From Bacteroidota bacterium (lineage in GTDB: Bacteria > Bacteroidota > Ignavibacteria > OLB7): a stretch of DNA of 64,000 nucleotides. The DNA lies in NCBI GenBank assembly GCA_018266795.1, contig JAFDZV010000004.1, forward strand, positions 133,273 through 197,272, read 5' to 3'. The notes beneath the pieces were generated by a model. That model was not told where the DNA came from and made no database searches. It worked only from the letters and a program-made list of their open reading frames with translations. The position numbers and the translations under genes were made by a program. This document shows, one piece after another, positions 8,925 to 18,928 of this stretch. The first letter of the stretch is position 1. Every line of letters starts with the position of its first letter.

Positions 8925-9658
8925 CTGGATATTCTCCCACTGTTTGGAAAATGTGGATCGTTCATCCAGTGCGTCGCGCTCGCGCGGCGGTGATCGTTGC
9001 ATGCGATCAATGCGCGGCCTCGGCGCACGATAAGGCGAATCGCGCCGTTGATGCGGATCGACTTGCAGATGAGTTCGATGGCTGTGCGAAGGACGGGGCC
9101 AGTGTGGAGTCTCCGTGCGTGTGGACACGGGATGCCCTTCGGGATTCGAATTCGTTGCGCGACGTCAGGCTACGAATTCCGTGATCGTCCCGCCGGGTGC
9201 ACTGTAATTAATCCCGCCGGGAGTGTAGCAGGGGAGAGACCAATAATTCCGTGTTGAATTGTGGTACAATGGTACGGACCATCCCAGGCGGAAACTTCTT
9301 CCATATTGCGGAATGCATGTTGTGCGCAGCGTTGAAGGCGCGTCGATGTCGGCATACGGTACGTTCGGTTGCGGAGCTGTTCGTTGAGCAGCGATGGCGA
9401 TTCATAGTGTGACCGGAGGGACGGTTTTTCCGGGCAGGAGTGTCGGGATTGCGCCGGCATACCCCTGGCGGGTACTATTGTAGAGATGCCGGGATTCGCG
9501 TTGCAATTGCCCGGGAACACCGTTATGTTCGCATCCGAATGCGCGGGAGGTTGTATTGTATACTTTCAATCGCGGCCGTGCTGCATGCGGGAATATTGAG
9601 CCCGCGCGTATTTCACCGACTGCCGGCATGGCCGCCCTACTGCATGGCGAGGTTCATC
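8925..9658. other. Divergent intergenic region
   Basis: 734 nt between divergent genes; it should hold both promoters. Short direct repeat units (cccgccggg at about 9187 and 9211) and an A/T-richer stretch near 9200-9270 are visible. No convincing gene on either strand. Confidence 0.5.
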
Positions 9659-10269
9659 ATGTATGTCTCCAGAGTGTTTCTTGCGGTTGTTGCTGTGTAC
9701 TCCATGCTTCTCCGATTCTTGCACAGGGGCCTGCGTGCGGCCCGGATCCAACATGTCCCGATGCGCAATGGGAACCGCCGAACTCATCCACTGTTCAGTT
9801 GAACGTTTACGGCCTGTGCGGTCCGACATGTCAGGCGATTGTGACGTGGCAGCATCGCAGTGCCTGCGGTTCCTGTGATATAGCAATTACAGCGATAAGA
9901 ATCGTTCCTGGTTCAAACTGTTCCTGCCCGGTTCAAAGCCTTTTCAAGGAAGCTATTGCTGCCCTGTTGCTGCTTCTGCCAAATCCGTTGCCATGCGGGC
10001 CGTCGATTCCAGGTGAATGCGCAACAACTTGGCGTGTGATGGCTGGCGGCTGCTGGCGGCCTGATGATCACTATGTGGGCGGGTTCGTGAGCTGCCCTGG
10101 GGCATCGTGCTGTTATGCCACCTACAAGGTATGCCTTACCGTATCGGGGAGAACGTTTACGCAGACCAGCGATCCGCAGATGCAGTTTCCCTGCGATCAG
10201 GTTGTGCCCGATCCGGAGTGCGTTCCTGTTTGCAATTCGCTTCCGAAAAGCAACACCGATCCTTCGTGA
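9659..10269 (+). pseudogene. Cys-rich secreted protein, signal peptide out of frame
   Basis: ATG 9659 opens MYVSRVFLAVVAVYSM, an ideal signal-peptide start, but this frame degenerates after about residue 20. The continuation of a signal peptide and a coherent mature protein (ASPILAQ then GPACGPDPTCP...) lies in the frame ending at 10269. One missing base (or two extra) near 9700-9715 would explain both. The mature part, about 180 residues, has some 18 cysteines, suggesting disulfides or a metal/adhesion role. Alternatively the gene starts further upstream in the second frame (9556) without a normal signal peptide, which I find less likely. No family recognised. Confidence 0.6.
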
Positions 10270-10388
10270 ACACTCGTGCCTGCCACCGTGTGGCCGCAAT
10301 GTCGTGACCATGAGATGTCGGAACGAGCCCCATCACTCGCAATTATCGGTTCTCGTTTCGCCATATTATCATCAGTTTGATACCAGCC

Positions 10389-11777
10389 ATGAAACTGCTT
10401 ATCCAACATTTCACCCGCATGGGATACTGCCGGATCTACCCTACCATTGCCATCCTTCATATCGCGGCGGCGGCTCTGCTCTCCGCGCAACCGGTGACAT
10501 GGAAAACAGCGCAGCATTATCAGGATTATTACATCTGGAACATCAGTTGTACCGACGATTCGAATTGTTTTGCGGTTGCTTCATATCAGCAGACGGCGGT
10601 GAGCATGATTCTGCGTACCACGAACGGCGGGCTGACGTGGGATTCTGTCTACAGTGAGCGGCAGGTGCCGGCAGGCCCCAGGATTCCCACCTACGTTGGC
10701 GTTGCGCGGCCAACACGATCGCGGGCCATCGTGGTTGCAGACAGCGGCCTCATTATCCGCACAACGGATGGGGGGGCAACGTGGCGGCGGCAGCGCATTG
10801 CAGGCCGCTCAACGATTGCGTGGATCAGCATGGCGGATTCGATGCATGGGCTTGTTGGGCTGCTCGCTTCTCCGAACAGCCTGATGGCTACGGGCGATGG
10901 AGGGGAAACCTGGGACCCCGTTGCGTTTCCCGATACGGTACAGTCCATGGGGGTGACGGACGTGGCCATGCCCACTCCCACCACGTTCGTCGCACTGATG
11001 TCATGGTATCCGCACAACGCCGTTGTGCGCTCGGACGATCGCGGAGCAACGTGGCGCGTGTTCCCGAACGCGCTGCCGGACAGCTCCGCAGGCAGCCTCT
11101 GGTTCAACGACAGCCTCCACGGCTGGGCGGCCGGCGATGTGTATACCGGTGTTGGAGACAATCGCCGCGAAGTGATCTCCCGGACAACCGATGGCGGCGC
11201 CACGTGGACCACGCAGCTCAACGCCGAGGTTGGATGGAAGTTCGGGCTTACCGATATCGCCTTCACCAGCCCGGACTCCGGTCTGGCCGTGGGTGGGATC
11301 GGCACCATCCTTCGCACTGCGGACGGAGGCGCACACTGGACTGTTGAGCCGAACGATCTCACGGCACTTCAGGTTCTTCACGTGGCGTATCCACGAGGGA
11401 GTCGTGGGATCGTCGTTACCACCGTTGGACGTGTTGCTCTACCTGCTGATCTGGTACCGGCGGATGTTGTCCCGGATGCGAATGCAGACGACGGCGCCCT
11501 TCCGGCCACATGTGCGGTCTACCCCAATCCGGTTGCGAACACATCTCTTACGGTTCTGCTTCCACCGTCTGTATCACAGCCTGTGCACGTAGTGATAACT
11601 GATGTCATGGGCCGTGTTGCGAGGACCCTGGATGCCGTGGCCGGCACCGGAGGGGTGGCAGACACCGAGGGGCACGAACTTCACATCGACATGTCCGGCA
11701 TTCCGGCAGGTGCCTACATGGTGCACCTTTCAGTTCGTGAGAGAACCTTCAGCCGGATTGTATATGTTGTGCGGTAA
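10389..11777 (+). CDS. T9SS-sorted beta-propeller protein with BNR/YCF48-like repeats
   Basis: 462 residues. An N-terminal hydrophobic stretch (IAILHIAAAALLSAQ) is a signal peptide. The body carries repeated Asp-box/BNR blades (NGGLTW, DGGATW, DGGETW, DRGATW, DGGATW, DGGAHW), so a beta-propeller like YCF48-type proteins. The last ~80 residues are a type IX secretion sorting domain: CAVYPNPVANTSLTV, VVITDVMGRVARTL, IPAGAYMVHLSV and a basic end. It should cross the outer membrane by T9SS and be surface-attached or released. ATG 10389 gives the better start than TTG 10377; ATG 10419 is also possible. No Shine-Dalgarno, normal for this phylum. Confidence 0.85.
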   Translation: MKLLIQHFTRMGYCRIYPTIAILHIAAAALLSAQPVTWKTAQHYQDYYIWNISCTDDSNCFAVASYQQTAVSMILRTTNGGLTWDSVYSERQVPAGPRIPTYVGVARPTRSRAIVVADSGLIIRTTDGGATWRRQRIAGRSTIAWISMADSMHGLVGLLASPNSLMATGDGGETWDPVAFPDTVQSMGVTDVAMPTPTTFVALMSWYPHNAVVRSDDRGATWRVFPNALPDSSAGSLWFNDSLHGWAAGDVYTGVGDNRREVISRTTDGGATWTTQLNAEVGWKFGLTDIAFTSPDSGLAVGGIGTILRTADGGAHWTVEPNDLTALQVLHVAYPRGSRGIVVTTVGRVALPADLVPADVVPDANADDGALPATCAVYPNPVANTSLTVLLPPSVSQPVHVVITDVMGRVARTLDAVAGTGGVADTEGHELHIDMSGIPAGAYMVHLSVRERTFSRIVYVVR

Positions 11778-12055
11778 CAGGCCGAATGCATTGCGACCAC
11801 GAATTCGTTCATGTGCGTTCGATAGTATGGGCCATGCGATTCGAATGGAGATCGTTCGATGGCTGGATGATTGTTTCCCCGGCACGCGGAGTCGCCCGGC
11901 GGGCTTGTGCGCTTCGTTCTGCCGGCCGGACAGCCCGCCACGTTGTGAGATCGCCGGGCGCATCGAACCGATGGATATATTTGCCGCCTCACCCCATCGG
12001 TATGCCCGCAGTCCGCGGGGACTGCTCCCCTCCAACTTCGTTGCCAGGAGCGCTC

Positions 12056-12514
12056 ATGAAGCGATTGATTCCCATTCTGTTGCTGCTCGTTGTTTCCTCC
12101 GCCATCGGCGGCACCGATGCAATCACGATCGAGGCCGTGCAGGCCAGGTTGTTCTATCACTATACCGGCACACTTTCCGAGCCGATTACCGGCAACGAGT
12201 CGTTGTGGAACACCGTGATCGGCGAAGGTGCAGCGAAGGAGCCGTCCACCGCATTGCTCGTGGACGTCGTGGTAGCCGGCCCGGCAGGTGAGTACAGGAA
12301 TACATGGAAGGTGGAGCTGGAAGTACGGGACGAGACGAACAACAAGATCGTGACCAGGCGGACCGCCGAGGTTGGTGTGCTGAGCGCCTCTGGAGCGTTC
12401 CACGTACCGTTCTGGCTGGAGAACACCGGATGCCAGCGGCTGAAGATACGGGCGCGCGTGAAGGGGAGCAGCAAGTGGACGGAGACCGTTGTTCCGTTCG
12501 CATGCGGTGAATAG
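12056..12514 (+). CDS. Small secreted protein of unknown function
   Basis: 152 residues with signal peptide MKRLIPILLLLVVSSAIGGTDA. The mature part looks like a single beta-sandwich (WKVELEVRDETNNKIVTRRTAEVGVLSASGAFHVPFWLENTGCQRLKIRARV) and has two cysteines near the end that may pair. CAGGAG precedes ATG 12056. It is convergent with the next gene, 32 nt away. Unrecognised; a ligand-binding or chaperone-like envelope protein is possible. Confidence 0.75.
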   Translation: MKRLIPILLLLVVSSAIGGTDAITIEAVQARLFYHYTGTLSEPITGNESLWNTVIGEGAAKEPSTALLVDVVVAGPAGEYRNTWKVELEVRDETNNKIVTRRTAEVGVLSASGAFHVPFWLENTGCQRLKIRARVKGSSKWTETVVPFACGE

Positions 12515-12546
12515 GCGCCACGCATTCTCGACATGATCCCTTTCGA

Positions 12547-14259
12547 TCAGTCCACTTTGATCATCTTCACCAGGCGTCTGCCGGCCCTGATGACATACGG
12601 GCCGGCCGGGAGACCGCGCAGATCGATGGAGCCGGTGCAGGCGAACTCGCGCACTACCATCCCCTGAGCGGAGAATATTTGCACATGCTCTCCGGCGGCG
12701 ACATTCTCCAGGTGCACGAACTCCGAAGCCGGGTTGGGATGGAGCGGAAGAGCTTCCGCAGCGGAGGGCGCCGGCTGCGGCACGGAGGCTCCGGTGCTCT
12801 CGAGGCGCGCGAGAACGATATCGTTTGCTCCGGCGCTTCCCAATCTGAACGGGCCGACGCCGATGGTATCGGTGAACATGCCGATGGTGGTGCAGGAGCC
12901 GTAGCCCGAGGGGGCGATGTCCCCGGCGCTTGCATCGGCGTTGCCCGAGATCTGGGCGGCCATGACGGAAGCTCCCTGCGCGTTCATGTGTACCACGAAC
13001 GCGCTTGTGTGCGGCGCGGGGCTCGAGAGGTGAGCCGTGCCCAGATCCATCGTGCCGGTGAACGATCCGGCTGCGAAGATGCTTCCGTCGCGATCTACGC
13101 AGATGCCGGCAACGTGCGCCGCCTGATCGGCGCCCGTGGATTGCATGGACCATATGTAGTTTCCGTCGCCATCGTATTTCACGATCAATGCCGCGTAGTT
13201 CAGCCCGTTGTTGTAGGTGTGCTGCGTCGTGCCGAAACCGAGCGTTGCCCTGAACTCCCCGCACACATAGAAGTTGCCGTCGGCATCCGCGGCGATATCC
13301 TCTCCGGCTCCGTAGTAGCTGCCGCTGCCGATCTCCTTCGCCCAGAGCACCGTGCCGTCGCGATCGAACTTGGCGATGAATGCCTTCTGCTCCGCATCGC
13401 CGGCATCGAAGGAGAAGCCGCCGAACGAAAGAGTGTTGAAGAACTTGCCGCTCACGATGCAGTTCCCGCCGCCGTCCACCGCGATGCCGAGTCCGAGATG
13501 CAGCGCTCCGGTGCCGCCGCCGGAGCGGGCCCAGAGCGCATGCCCTGCGCTGTCGTACTTGGCTACGAATGCCTCGTAGGCGAGCGTGCTGGCAAGTGCG
13601 ATGGTGTCGAACTCCGCATCCTTGTTGTAGTAGCCGGTGATGTAGGGGTTGCCGCCCGAGTCCAGGCCGATGGAACTGATCCCATCCTCTCCGTAGCTTC
13701 CTGTTGCTGCGCCTCCGGGCGTTCGCGCCCACACAACGGCTCCCGCGTTGTTCAACTTCACAAGCAGCATGTCCGTCGGGCCGCGGCTCGTACGCAACGT
13801 ATCGCCCTTGAACGTGACGCCGGCAACGAACCGGCCGCCGATGTAGATATTTCCGGCGCCGTCCAACGCGATCCCGCTGCCGTAGATGTCCGACCCGGTG
13901 CCCGTGGTATAGGCAACAACGGTGGCCCATACGATCCGGCCGGCAGTGTTGTACTTCGCCAGGAAGAGCCTCCAGACGCCCGGCCCCGCAAGCGTAACGG
14001 TGTCGAACTGTGCGCTTCCCTGAAACTCGCCGATCGCATAGCTGTTGCCGTCCGCATCAACTGCAACGTGGTCGCCGTAGTCGTTCCCGCTGCCGCCGGC
14101 CCGCTCCGCGAACCTCCACGTCTGCGCGCCGGCATGCCCGGTTGCCAGCGCGAGGAGGAGTGCGAAAACGAGAACGCTCATGGGGTATCGTACCGTGCCC
14201 GTTGTTCCTCCGTTCATCGTCTCTGTGTGCGTGCCGTTCGGTACCGGTTGGGATCGCAT
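12547..14259 (-). CDS. T9SS-sorted SBBP beta-propeller protein
   Basis: 570 residues. Signal peptide MSVLVFALLLALATGHAGAQ, here behind an N-terminal extension. At least eight SBBP-type blades follow (ADGNSYAIGEF, GAGNIYIGGRF, SGGNPYITGYY, GGGNCIVSGKF, ADGNFYVCGEF, RDGSIFAAGSF and others). The end is a type IX sorting domain (LHPNPASEFVHLENV, VQIFSAQGMVVREF, LRGLPAGPYVIRA). Such proteins are surface-exposed, of unknown ligand. Start is uncertain: 14259 has AAGG upstream, but 14217 or 14181 would give a more normal signal peptide length. Confidence 0.85.
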   Translation of the reverse strand: MRSQPVPNGTHTETMNGGTTGTVRYPMSVLVFALLLALATGHAGAQTWRFAERAGGSGNDYGDHVAVDADGNSYAIGEFQGSAQFDTVTLAGPGVWRLFLAKYNTAGRIVWATVVAYTTGTGSDIYGSGIALDGAGNIYIGGRFVAGVTFKGDTLRTSRGPTDMLLVKLNNAGAVVWARTPGGAATGSYGEDGISSIGLDSGGNPYITGYYNKDAEFDTIALASTLAYEAFVAKYDSAGHALWARSGGGTGALHLGLGIAVDGGGNCIVSGKFFNTLSFGGFSFDAGDAEQKAFIAKFDRDGTVLWAKEIGSGSYYGAGEDIAADADGNFYVCGEFRATLGFGTTQHTYNNGLNYAALIVKYDGDGNYIWSMQSTGADQAAHVAGICVDRDGSIFAAGSFTGTMDLGTAHLSSPAPHTSAFVVHMNAQGASVMAAQISGNADASAGDIAPSGYGSCTTIGMFTDTIGVGPFRLGSAGANDIVLARLESTGASVPQPAPSAAEALPLHPNPASEFVHLENVAAGEHVQIFSAQGMVVREFACTGSIDLRGLPAGPYVIRAGRRLVKMIKVD

Positions 14260-14768
14260 GTTCGTGCCTTGTTGGTTGGATGCGGCGGCAGATCGGCTTC
14301 GCCTGCCGTGCATGTCGTGAATAATCGATCCGCAACATGGGGCATACGGTGTGGCGCGGGCAACCCGATGTTCGCCCGGAATGCAAGGATCAGACCGGAC
14401 CGCGGGAGCGTTGGCCGCAACTGAATTGCCGATTTCATGAATGTATGCGGTAGTTCATGGTGCGCCCGGAGAAAAATCAACGGGCGTGGGCCCACGGTGG
14501 AAGGGGCGGTACCGGCGGACGATGGAAGCATCACCGATGGCTGCATCGCGCCTTCATCCTCGTGGATCGTGCTGGCTACTGAGTTCATGATGCGTTCCGT
14601 TTGAACGATCGCGGATTGGATGATATGTTGGCGGCTGCCCGTACGGCCGCGGGCCGATATCGCAACGCCCGCGCCCGCGAACGGAATCCGGAACAATTCG
14701 TTTTCGTGACATACCCGTTCAGCATCGTGCCTCGGGTGCATCAATGCCAGGCATTCAACGTGACAATG
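14260..14768. other. Divergent intergenic region
   Basis: About 500 nt between divergent genes. A short palindrome (gtgggcccac, near 14488) is visible. No gene or clear promoter assigned. Confidence 0.45.
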
Positions 14769-15335
14769 ATGGATCAGAACCAATCCGCTGCGGAGGTTGC
14801 GCGTGATACCGATGCGCTCCGTGCAATTCTCAAGAGTCAGTATCATGCCGCGCTCGCAATGCTCGGCGATGCCATCCGGCGCTGTCCGGACGAGATCTGG
14901 TTCAGCAAGGAACACCTGAATGCGTTCTGGCAGATCGCCTATCACACGCTCTTCTTCGCACACCTCTACATCCAGCCGAACGAGGCGGCGTTTCGTCCGT
15001 GGGAACATCATCAGGCGGACGTTCAGTATCCGGATGCAATCCCGGGGCCGCCGGACCCCCAAAGCACGCTGCCGCTGATCCCGGAGCCGTACACCAGCCA
15101 ACAGGTGCTTGCGTACTGGAAGATGTGCGACGAAATGGTTGATCCCACCCTGGACGTGCTGGACCTACATGATTCCCAGAGCGGGTTCAGCTGGTATCCG
15201 ATTCCGAAGTTGGAGCATCAGATCGTCAACATCCGCCACATCCAGCATGGCGCCGCGCAGCTTGCCGATCGCCTTCGCGCATCGGCCGGCATCGGCATCG
15301 ACTGGGCCGGCGCACGGCGCGGGCAACGTTCCTGA
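14769..15335 (+). CDS. DinB-fold protein
   Basis: 188 residues, no signal. Long helices with DinB-like features: LKSQYHAALAMLGDAIRRCPDEIW at the N-terminus, HLNAFWQIAYHTLFFAHLY with a metal-ligand-type His, and IRHIQHGAAQLADRL near the C-terminus. DinB/YfiT proteins are four-helix bundles binding a divalent metal through three His and often act as thiol transferases. Start chosen at the second of two ATG codons (14766/14769). It is followed 70 nt later by a DUF5996 gene. Confidence 0.7.
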   Translation: MDQNQSAAEVARDTDALRAILKSQYHAALAMLGDAIRRCPDEIWFSKEHLNAFWQIAYHTLFFAHLYIQPNEAAFRPWEHHQADVQYPDAIPGPPDPQSTLPLIPEPYTSQQVLAYWKMCDEMVDPTLDVLDLHDSQSGFSWYPIPKLEHQIVNIRHIQHGAAQLADRLRASAGIGIDWAGARRGQRS

Positions 15336-15405
15336 GTGTCCGGTGGCTCATCTTCACACCCCCGCGCATGCGATGCGTGCGCGATCCTTCTCGAAGGATA
15401 TCCTC

Positions 15406-16347
15406 ATGACATCATTATCCGAACCGAAGCCTGTCGATGTGTGGCCGGCGCTCCCGCTGGAGGCATGGCGCGACACCTGCGAGACGCTCCACATGTTCAC
15501 CCAGATCGTGGGGAAGATCCGTCTTGTCCAGAGCCCGTGGACCAATCACTCCTGGCACACGACGCTCTACGTTACGGCGCGTGGCCTTACCACCTCGCCG
15601 ATTCCGTACGGCACGCGATCGTTCGAGATCCACATGGACTTCATCGATCATCTGGCGATCGTGCAGTCCAGCGATGGCGGCTCGGCCACCGTCTCTCTGA
15701 AAGGGATATCGGTTGCGGCCTTCTACGGCATGCTGATGGATGCGATGGCGCGGCTGGACCTGCATGTGAAGATTCACAAGCTGCCGAACGAGGTGCCGGA
15801 CGCCGTTCCGTTCGACGAGGACCGCGCGCACTGCATCTACGATCCCGAGTACGCCAACAGGTTCTGGCGCGTGCTTGTGCAGGCCGATCGCGTCTTCAAG
15901 GAGTTCCGCGCTCGTTTCATGGGGAAGTGCAGTCCCGTGCATTTCTTCTGGGGGGGTGCGGACCTTGCCGTTACCCGATTCTCCGGCCGGCCGGCGCCCG
16001 AGCATCCCGGCGGCTTCCCGAATCTGCCGGACTGGGTAACGCGCGACGCGTACTGCCACGAGGTGAGCAGTTGCGGCTTCTGGCCCGGAGGCGGCACGGC
16101 GCCCGCGGCGTTCTACGCCTACGCGTACCCGGAGCCGTCCGGTTTCGCCGAGGCCAGGGTTGAGCCAGCGGCAGCGTTCTACAGTTCGGATCTGCACGAG
16201 TTCCTGCTTCCGTACGATGCCGTGCGCGAGTCCGAGAACCCGGATGCGGCGCTGCTCGATTTCCTCCAGTCCACCTACGAGGCGGCCGCCAGTGCAGGCG
16301 GGTGGGACCGTGCATTTCTGGAGCGGCATGGAGAGCCGGGGGAGTGA
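15406..16347 (+). CDS. DUF5996 family protein
   Basis: 313 residues, cytoplasmic. Family-like sequence: WPALPLEAWRDTCETLHMFTQIVGKIRL near the N-terminus, NHSWHTTLYVTARGLTTSPIPYG, and a C-terminal part with HFFWGGADLAVTRFSGRPAPEHPG and CGFWPGG. The repeated W/H residues suggest ligand or metal binding, but the activity of the family is unknown. ATG 15406 follows GAAGGA; longer starts are shadows of the upstream gene. Same strand as the DinB-fold gene, possibly co-transcribed. Confidence 0.82.
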   Translation: MTSLSEPKPVDVWPALPLEAWRDTCETLHMFTQIVGKIRLVQSPWTNHSWHTTLYVTARGLTTSPIPYGTRSFEIHMDFIDHLAIVQSSDGGSATVSLKGISVAAFYGMLMDAMARLDLHVKIHKLPNEVPDAVPFDEDRAHCIYDPEYANRFWRVLVQADRVFKEFRARFMGKCSPVHFFWGGADLAVTRFSGRPAPEHPGGFPNLPDWVTRDAYCHEVSSCGFWPGGGTAPAAFYAYAYPEPSGFAEARVEPAAAFYSSDLHEFLLPYDAVRESENPDAALLDFLQSTYEAAASAGGWDRAFLERHGEPGE

Positions 16348-16693
16348 GCGATGACGATCGCGGGACCGAGACCTGGGATTGATGTGGAGGAGGGTGAAAG
16401 CCGGTGAAGGAGGGATCGATACGTGAATATCGTTGAGCGGAGTGTGGCGTTGCAACGCCGGTGAGGCAGGACGGCGGATGATGTGCGGAACGGGAGGCCG
16501 CCCGCAAACACTTGCTGCAGGCGGCCTCCAGCGCAGTACTCGGATTCCCGACACAATGGGGTGCTGCTCTCTCCCCGGCTTTTTTCTGCAACTCACCAGC
16601 AGCCGCTGCGAGCCGCAGGCGAGCGTACAGGGAACCGTGACCCTGGTTGCGAACGGCCGTCGATAGCTCGAGCGGCTTTCCGGCGGGAAGGCC
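16348..16693. other. Convergent intergenic region with palindromes
   Basis: Two stems precede a dispersed repeat: a perfect 14-nt palindrome at 16446-16459 and a 10-bp inverted repeat (16493-16502 with 16520-16529). Together with the repeat at 16548-16672 they fill the gap between the convergent 16347 and 16694 stops, where a terminator is expected. Confidence 0.6.
16548..16672 (+). repeat. Dispersed intergenic element, copy A
   Basis: Shares a conserved order of blocks with the copies at 22210 and 44801: cacaatggg(g/a)tg, a pyrimidine-rich run, ccgcaggcg(a/g)gcgtaca, then ggttgcgaacggccgt and gatag/gataac. All three copies are in the same orientation in non-coding DNA. Confidence 0.7.
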
Positions 16694-17218
16694 TCAGCGG
16701 TCCAGGTGGCGCTCGTAGAATGGAGGGGGCTCCAGTCCAAGAGCCCGCATGTAGACGTAGCCCTGGCCGCGATGATGGATCTCGTTGTCGATCACGTACA
16801 GCAGAAGATCGAACGTGCGTCCCTCGTACTGGCCGAATGCCATGATCGTTTCGCTGAAGCGTTCCGGCGGGATCTGCGGCCAGAGCTCGTTCAGTTTTTC
16901 GGTGGTCTCGTCCCAAAGCCTCAGCAACTCCTCCTTTGGTCGCGCATCGCGTGCCATCGATGATTCCCACGCTCCCGTAACGGTGCCGCGCACCATCGGC
17001 TCGGCCATCGAGAGCATCTCCAGTATCAGCGCGCCGAACGGGCGCATGGAGCCTACGGAGAATGTGAAGAGTTGGTCGTCCGGAAAGGCTTCGAGCATCC
17101 GGCGTGTAAGCCGGCGATGCCCCTGCCAGTGTTCAAGCATGGCCTCGGGAGAGATGAAGGATGCTCCTGCCGCAGCAGTGGCCGGAGGAGCGGTGGTCGG
17201 GGTGGATTCTGTGGACAT
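16694..17218 (-). CDS. DinB-fold protein
   Basis: 174 residues. After a Thr/Ala-rich N-terminus, EAMLEHWQGHRRLTRRMLEAFPDDQLFTF opens a DinB four-helix bundle, with GYVYMRALG near the end and likely metal-ligand His in EHWQGHRR and VIDNEIHHRGQGYVY. Related DinB proteins act on thiols or small xenobiotics. Start at ATG 17218 preferred to 17263 because the extension is Arg/Ser-rich and a GAGG lies before 17218. Confidence 0.78.
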   Translation of the reverse strand: MSTESTPTTAPPATAAAGASFISPEAMLEHWQGHRRLTRRMLEAFPDDQLFTFSVGSMRPFGALILEMLSMAEPMVRGTVTGAWESSMARDARPKEELLRLWDETTEKLNELWPQIPPERFSETIMAFGQYEGRTFDLLLYVIDNEIHHRGQGYVYMRALGLEPPPFYERHLDR

Positions 17219-17699
17219 GGCTGGCCTCGATCGATTGCTGAACGTTCGTGATTCGATTGCCACCTGCTGCCCGCCTGCCGTGCAGGCGGAGTTGGGCCGG
17301 TGGTGTTTCGATGCGCGGCGAAGCTAGCACGCAGCACATCGTTCCGCAAATCGATGGAGGGCTCGTACAACGGGCCCGTGCAATGCGGGTCGTGCGCGCC
17401 TCCGTTGCGTTCTCACGGAAGCCTGTTTTGCCGCATGAAAACTTCGGCGCGGGAGCGCGCGGGAGTATCTTCGGCGTATTGTTCGTGCGAAGGGTTACGC
17501 GCGCCTGCAGCGGGCGGCCTGTGTGCGTTCACCCGCCGACTGCCTGGAACAACCACGCGGCCGGGCCTGCAGGCGATCGCGCACCCGTGCTCCCTGCCTG
17601 CAGCCGCGAGATGTTCCCTCGTGATCTTCAATCCCCCGCGCACATGCATGCCGGCAAGCGTGCCGGATCTCTGTTCATCGATATTCACGGAGGCAGCCA
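17219..17699. other. Divergent intergenic region
   Basis: 481 nt between the DinB-fold gene (-) and the clostripain-like gene (+). Must contain both promoters; I see no repeat or gene in it. Confidence 0.45.
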
Positions 17700-18923
17700 A
17701 TGGCAACGAAGCCGGTGAAGAAGGCCTGGACGGTGATGGTATACATGGCCGGTGACAACAATCTCGATCCGGAAGGGGTGGCGGATCTGAAGGAGATGAA
17801 GAAGGTCGGTTCCACCGATCAGCTCAATGTCATCGCGGAGTTCGACCGCGCGGCCGGGCACGTTGCGCGCCGCTACTATCTCCGCAAGGGAGGCATCGTT
17901 ACCGGCGATGCGGTGGATTCGCTCGGAGCGGTGGACACGGGCGATCCGAAGTTCCTGATGGACTTCATCCGGTGGGGAGTTGCCAACTATCCTGCCGAAC
18001 ACTATCTGCTGGTGCTCTGGAATCATGGCCAGGGCTGGGACGACACGGACATCTATGCGGACGAACGCCATCGGGCCCTGAGGCCGCTCGCCTCCGGTCG
18101 CGCGCGCCATGCGGTCTTTCATACCCCCGTGCGCAGAACGCTCGAGAAGGCCAAAACCGATCCGACGGCGCGCGCCATTCTTCTGGACGACAACGCGAAA
18201 GACTTCCTGGATAACCAGGAGATGAAGAAGGTGCTCGCTTCGGCCGCCAAGCTGATCGGCCGCAAGATCGATGTTCTCGGCATGGATGCCTGCCTGATGA
18301 GTATGGCCGAAGTGGGATATCAGATACGCGAGAGCGTGGATTATGCAGTGGGTTCGGAGCAGACCGAACCGGGGGAGGGATGGCCGTATCAAACGATACT
18401 GGCAGCGCTTGCGAAGAATCCTGCTACGAAGCCCAGGGATCTGAGCACGCTCATCGTGGACAAGTACCTTGCCTCGTACAGCGCCGCGGACAGCGTTACC
18501 TATGCCGCCTCCGATCTTTCCATGACCGATGCGCTTGCGGCGGCGGTCGCCGGCCTGGCCACGGCGTTGAAGGCGGGCCTGAAGGATGTTGCCTCGCAGC
18601 AGATGATCCTCTCGGTCCGGAACAAGGTGCAGCAGTACGAAGTGACGGACAACATCGACCTCGTTGATTTCTGTTCGCTCCTCCTGAAGGCCGGTGCCGG
18701 CGGCGCGATTGCCGCGGCATGTGCGGATGTGATCAAGGTGGTGAGCACCGGCTACATCCTGAAGCAGGGATACAGGGGGAACGACATGCGCAACTCCAAC
18801 GGGCTCGCGATCTACTTCCCGATGAAATCCGTTTCGCCTCTCTATGCCGGGCTGGACTTCAGCAGGAAGACCGGGTGGGACGCCTTCCTGAAGACATATC
18901 TTGCTGCGATACGCCGGCGTTGA
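17700..18923 (+). CDS. Clostripain-family (C11) cysteine peptidase
   Basis: 407 residues. Family opening KAWTVMVYMAGDNNLD (residues 8-23), a strand ending at catalytic His 109 in LLVLWNHGQGWDD, and catalytic Cys 198 in IDVLGMDACLMSMAEV, then VGSEQTEPGEGWPY typical of C11. No signal peptide, so probably cytoplasmic, or exported by another route. C11 enzymes cleave after Arg/Lys and usually self-process. ATG 17700 is supported by ACGGAGG at 17687-17693. It stands alone, followed by a repeat-rich gap. Confidence 0.9.
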   Translation: MATKPVKKAWTVMVYMAGDNNLDPEGVADLKEMKKVGSTDQLNVIAEFDRAAGHVARRYYLRKGGIVTGDAVDSLGAVDTGDPKFLMDFIRWGVANYPAEHYLLVLWNHGQGWDDTDIYADERHRALRPLASGRARHAVFHTPVRRTLEKAKTDPTARAILLDDNAKDFLDNQEMKKVLASAAKLIGRKIDVLGMDACLMSMAEVGYQIRESVDYAVGSEQTEPGEGWPYQTILAALAKNPATKPRDLSTLIVDKYLASYSAADSVTYAASDLSMTDALAAAVAGLATALKAGLKDVASQQMILSVRNKVQQYEVTDNIDLVDFCSLLLKAGAGGAIAAACADVIKVVSTGYILKQGYRGNDMRNSNGLAIYFPMKSVSPLYAGLDFSRKTGWDAFLKTYLAAIRRR

Positions 18924-18928
18924 CCGCG

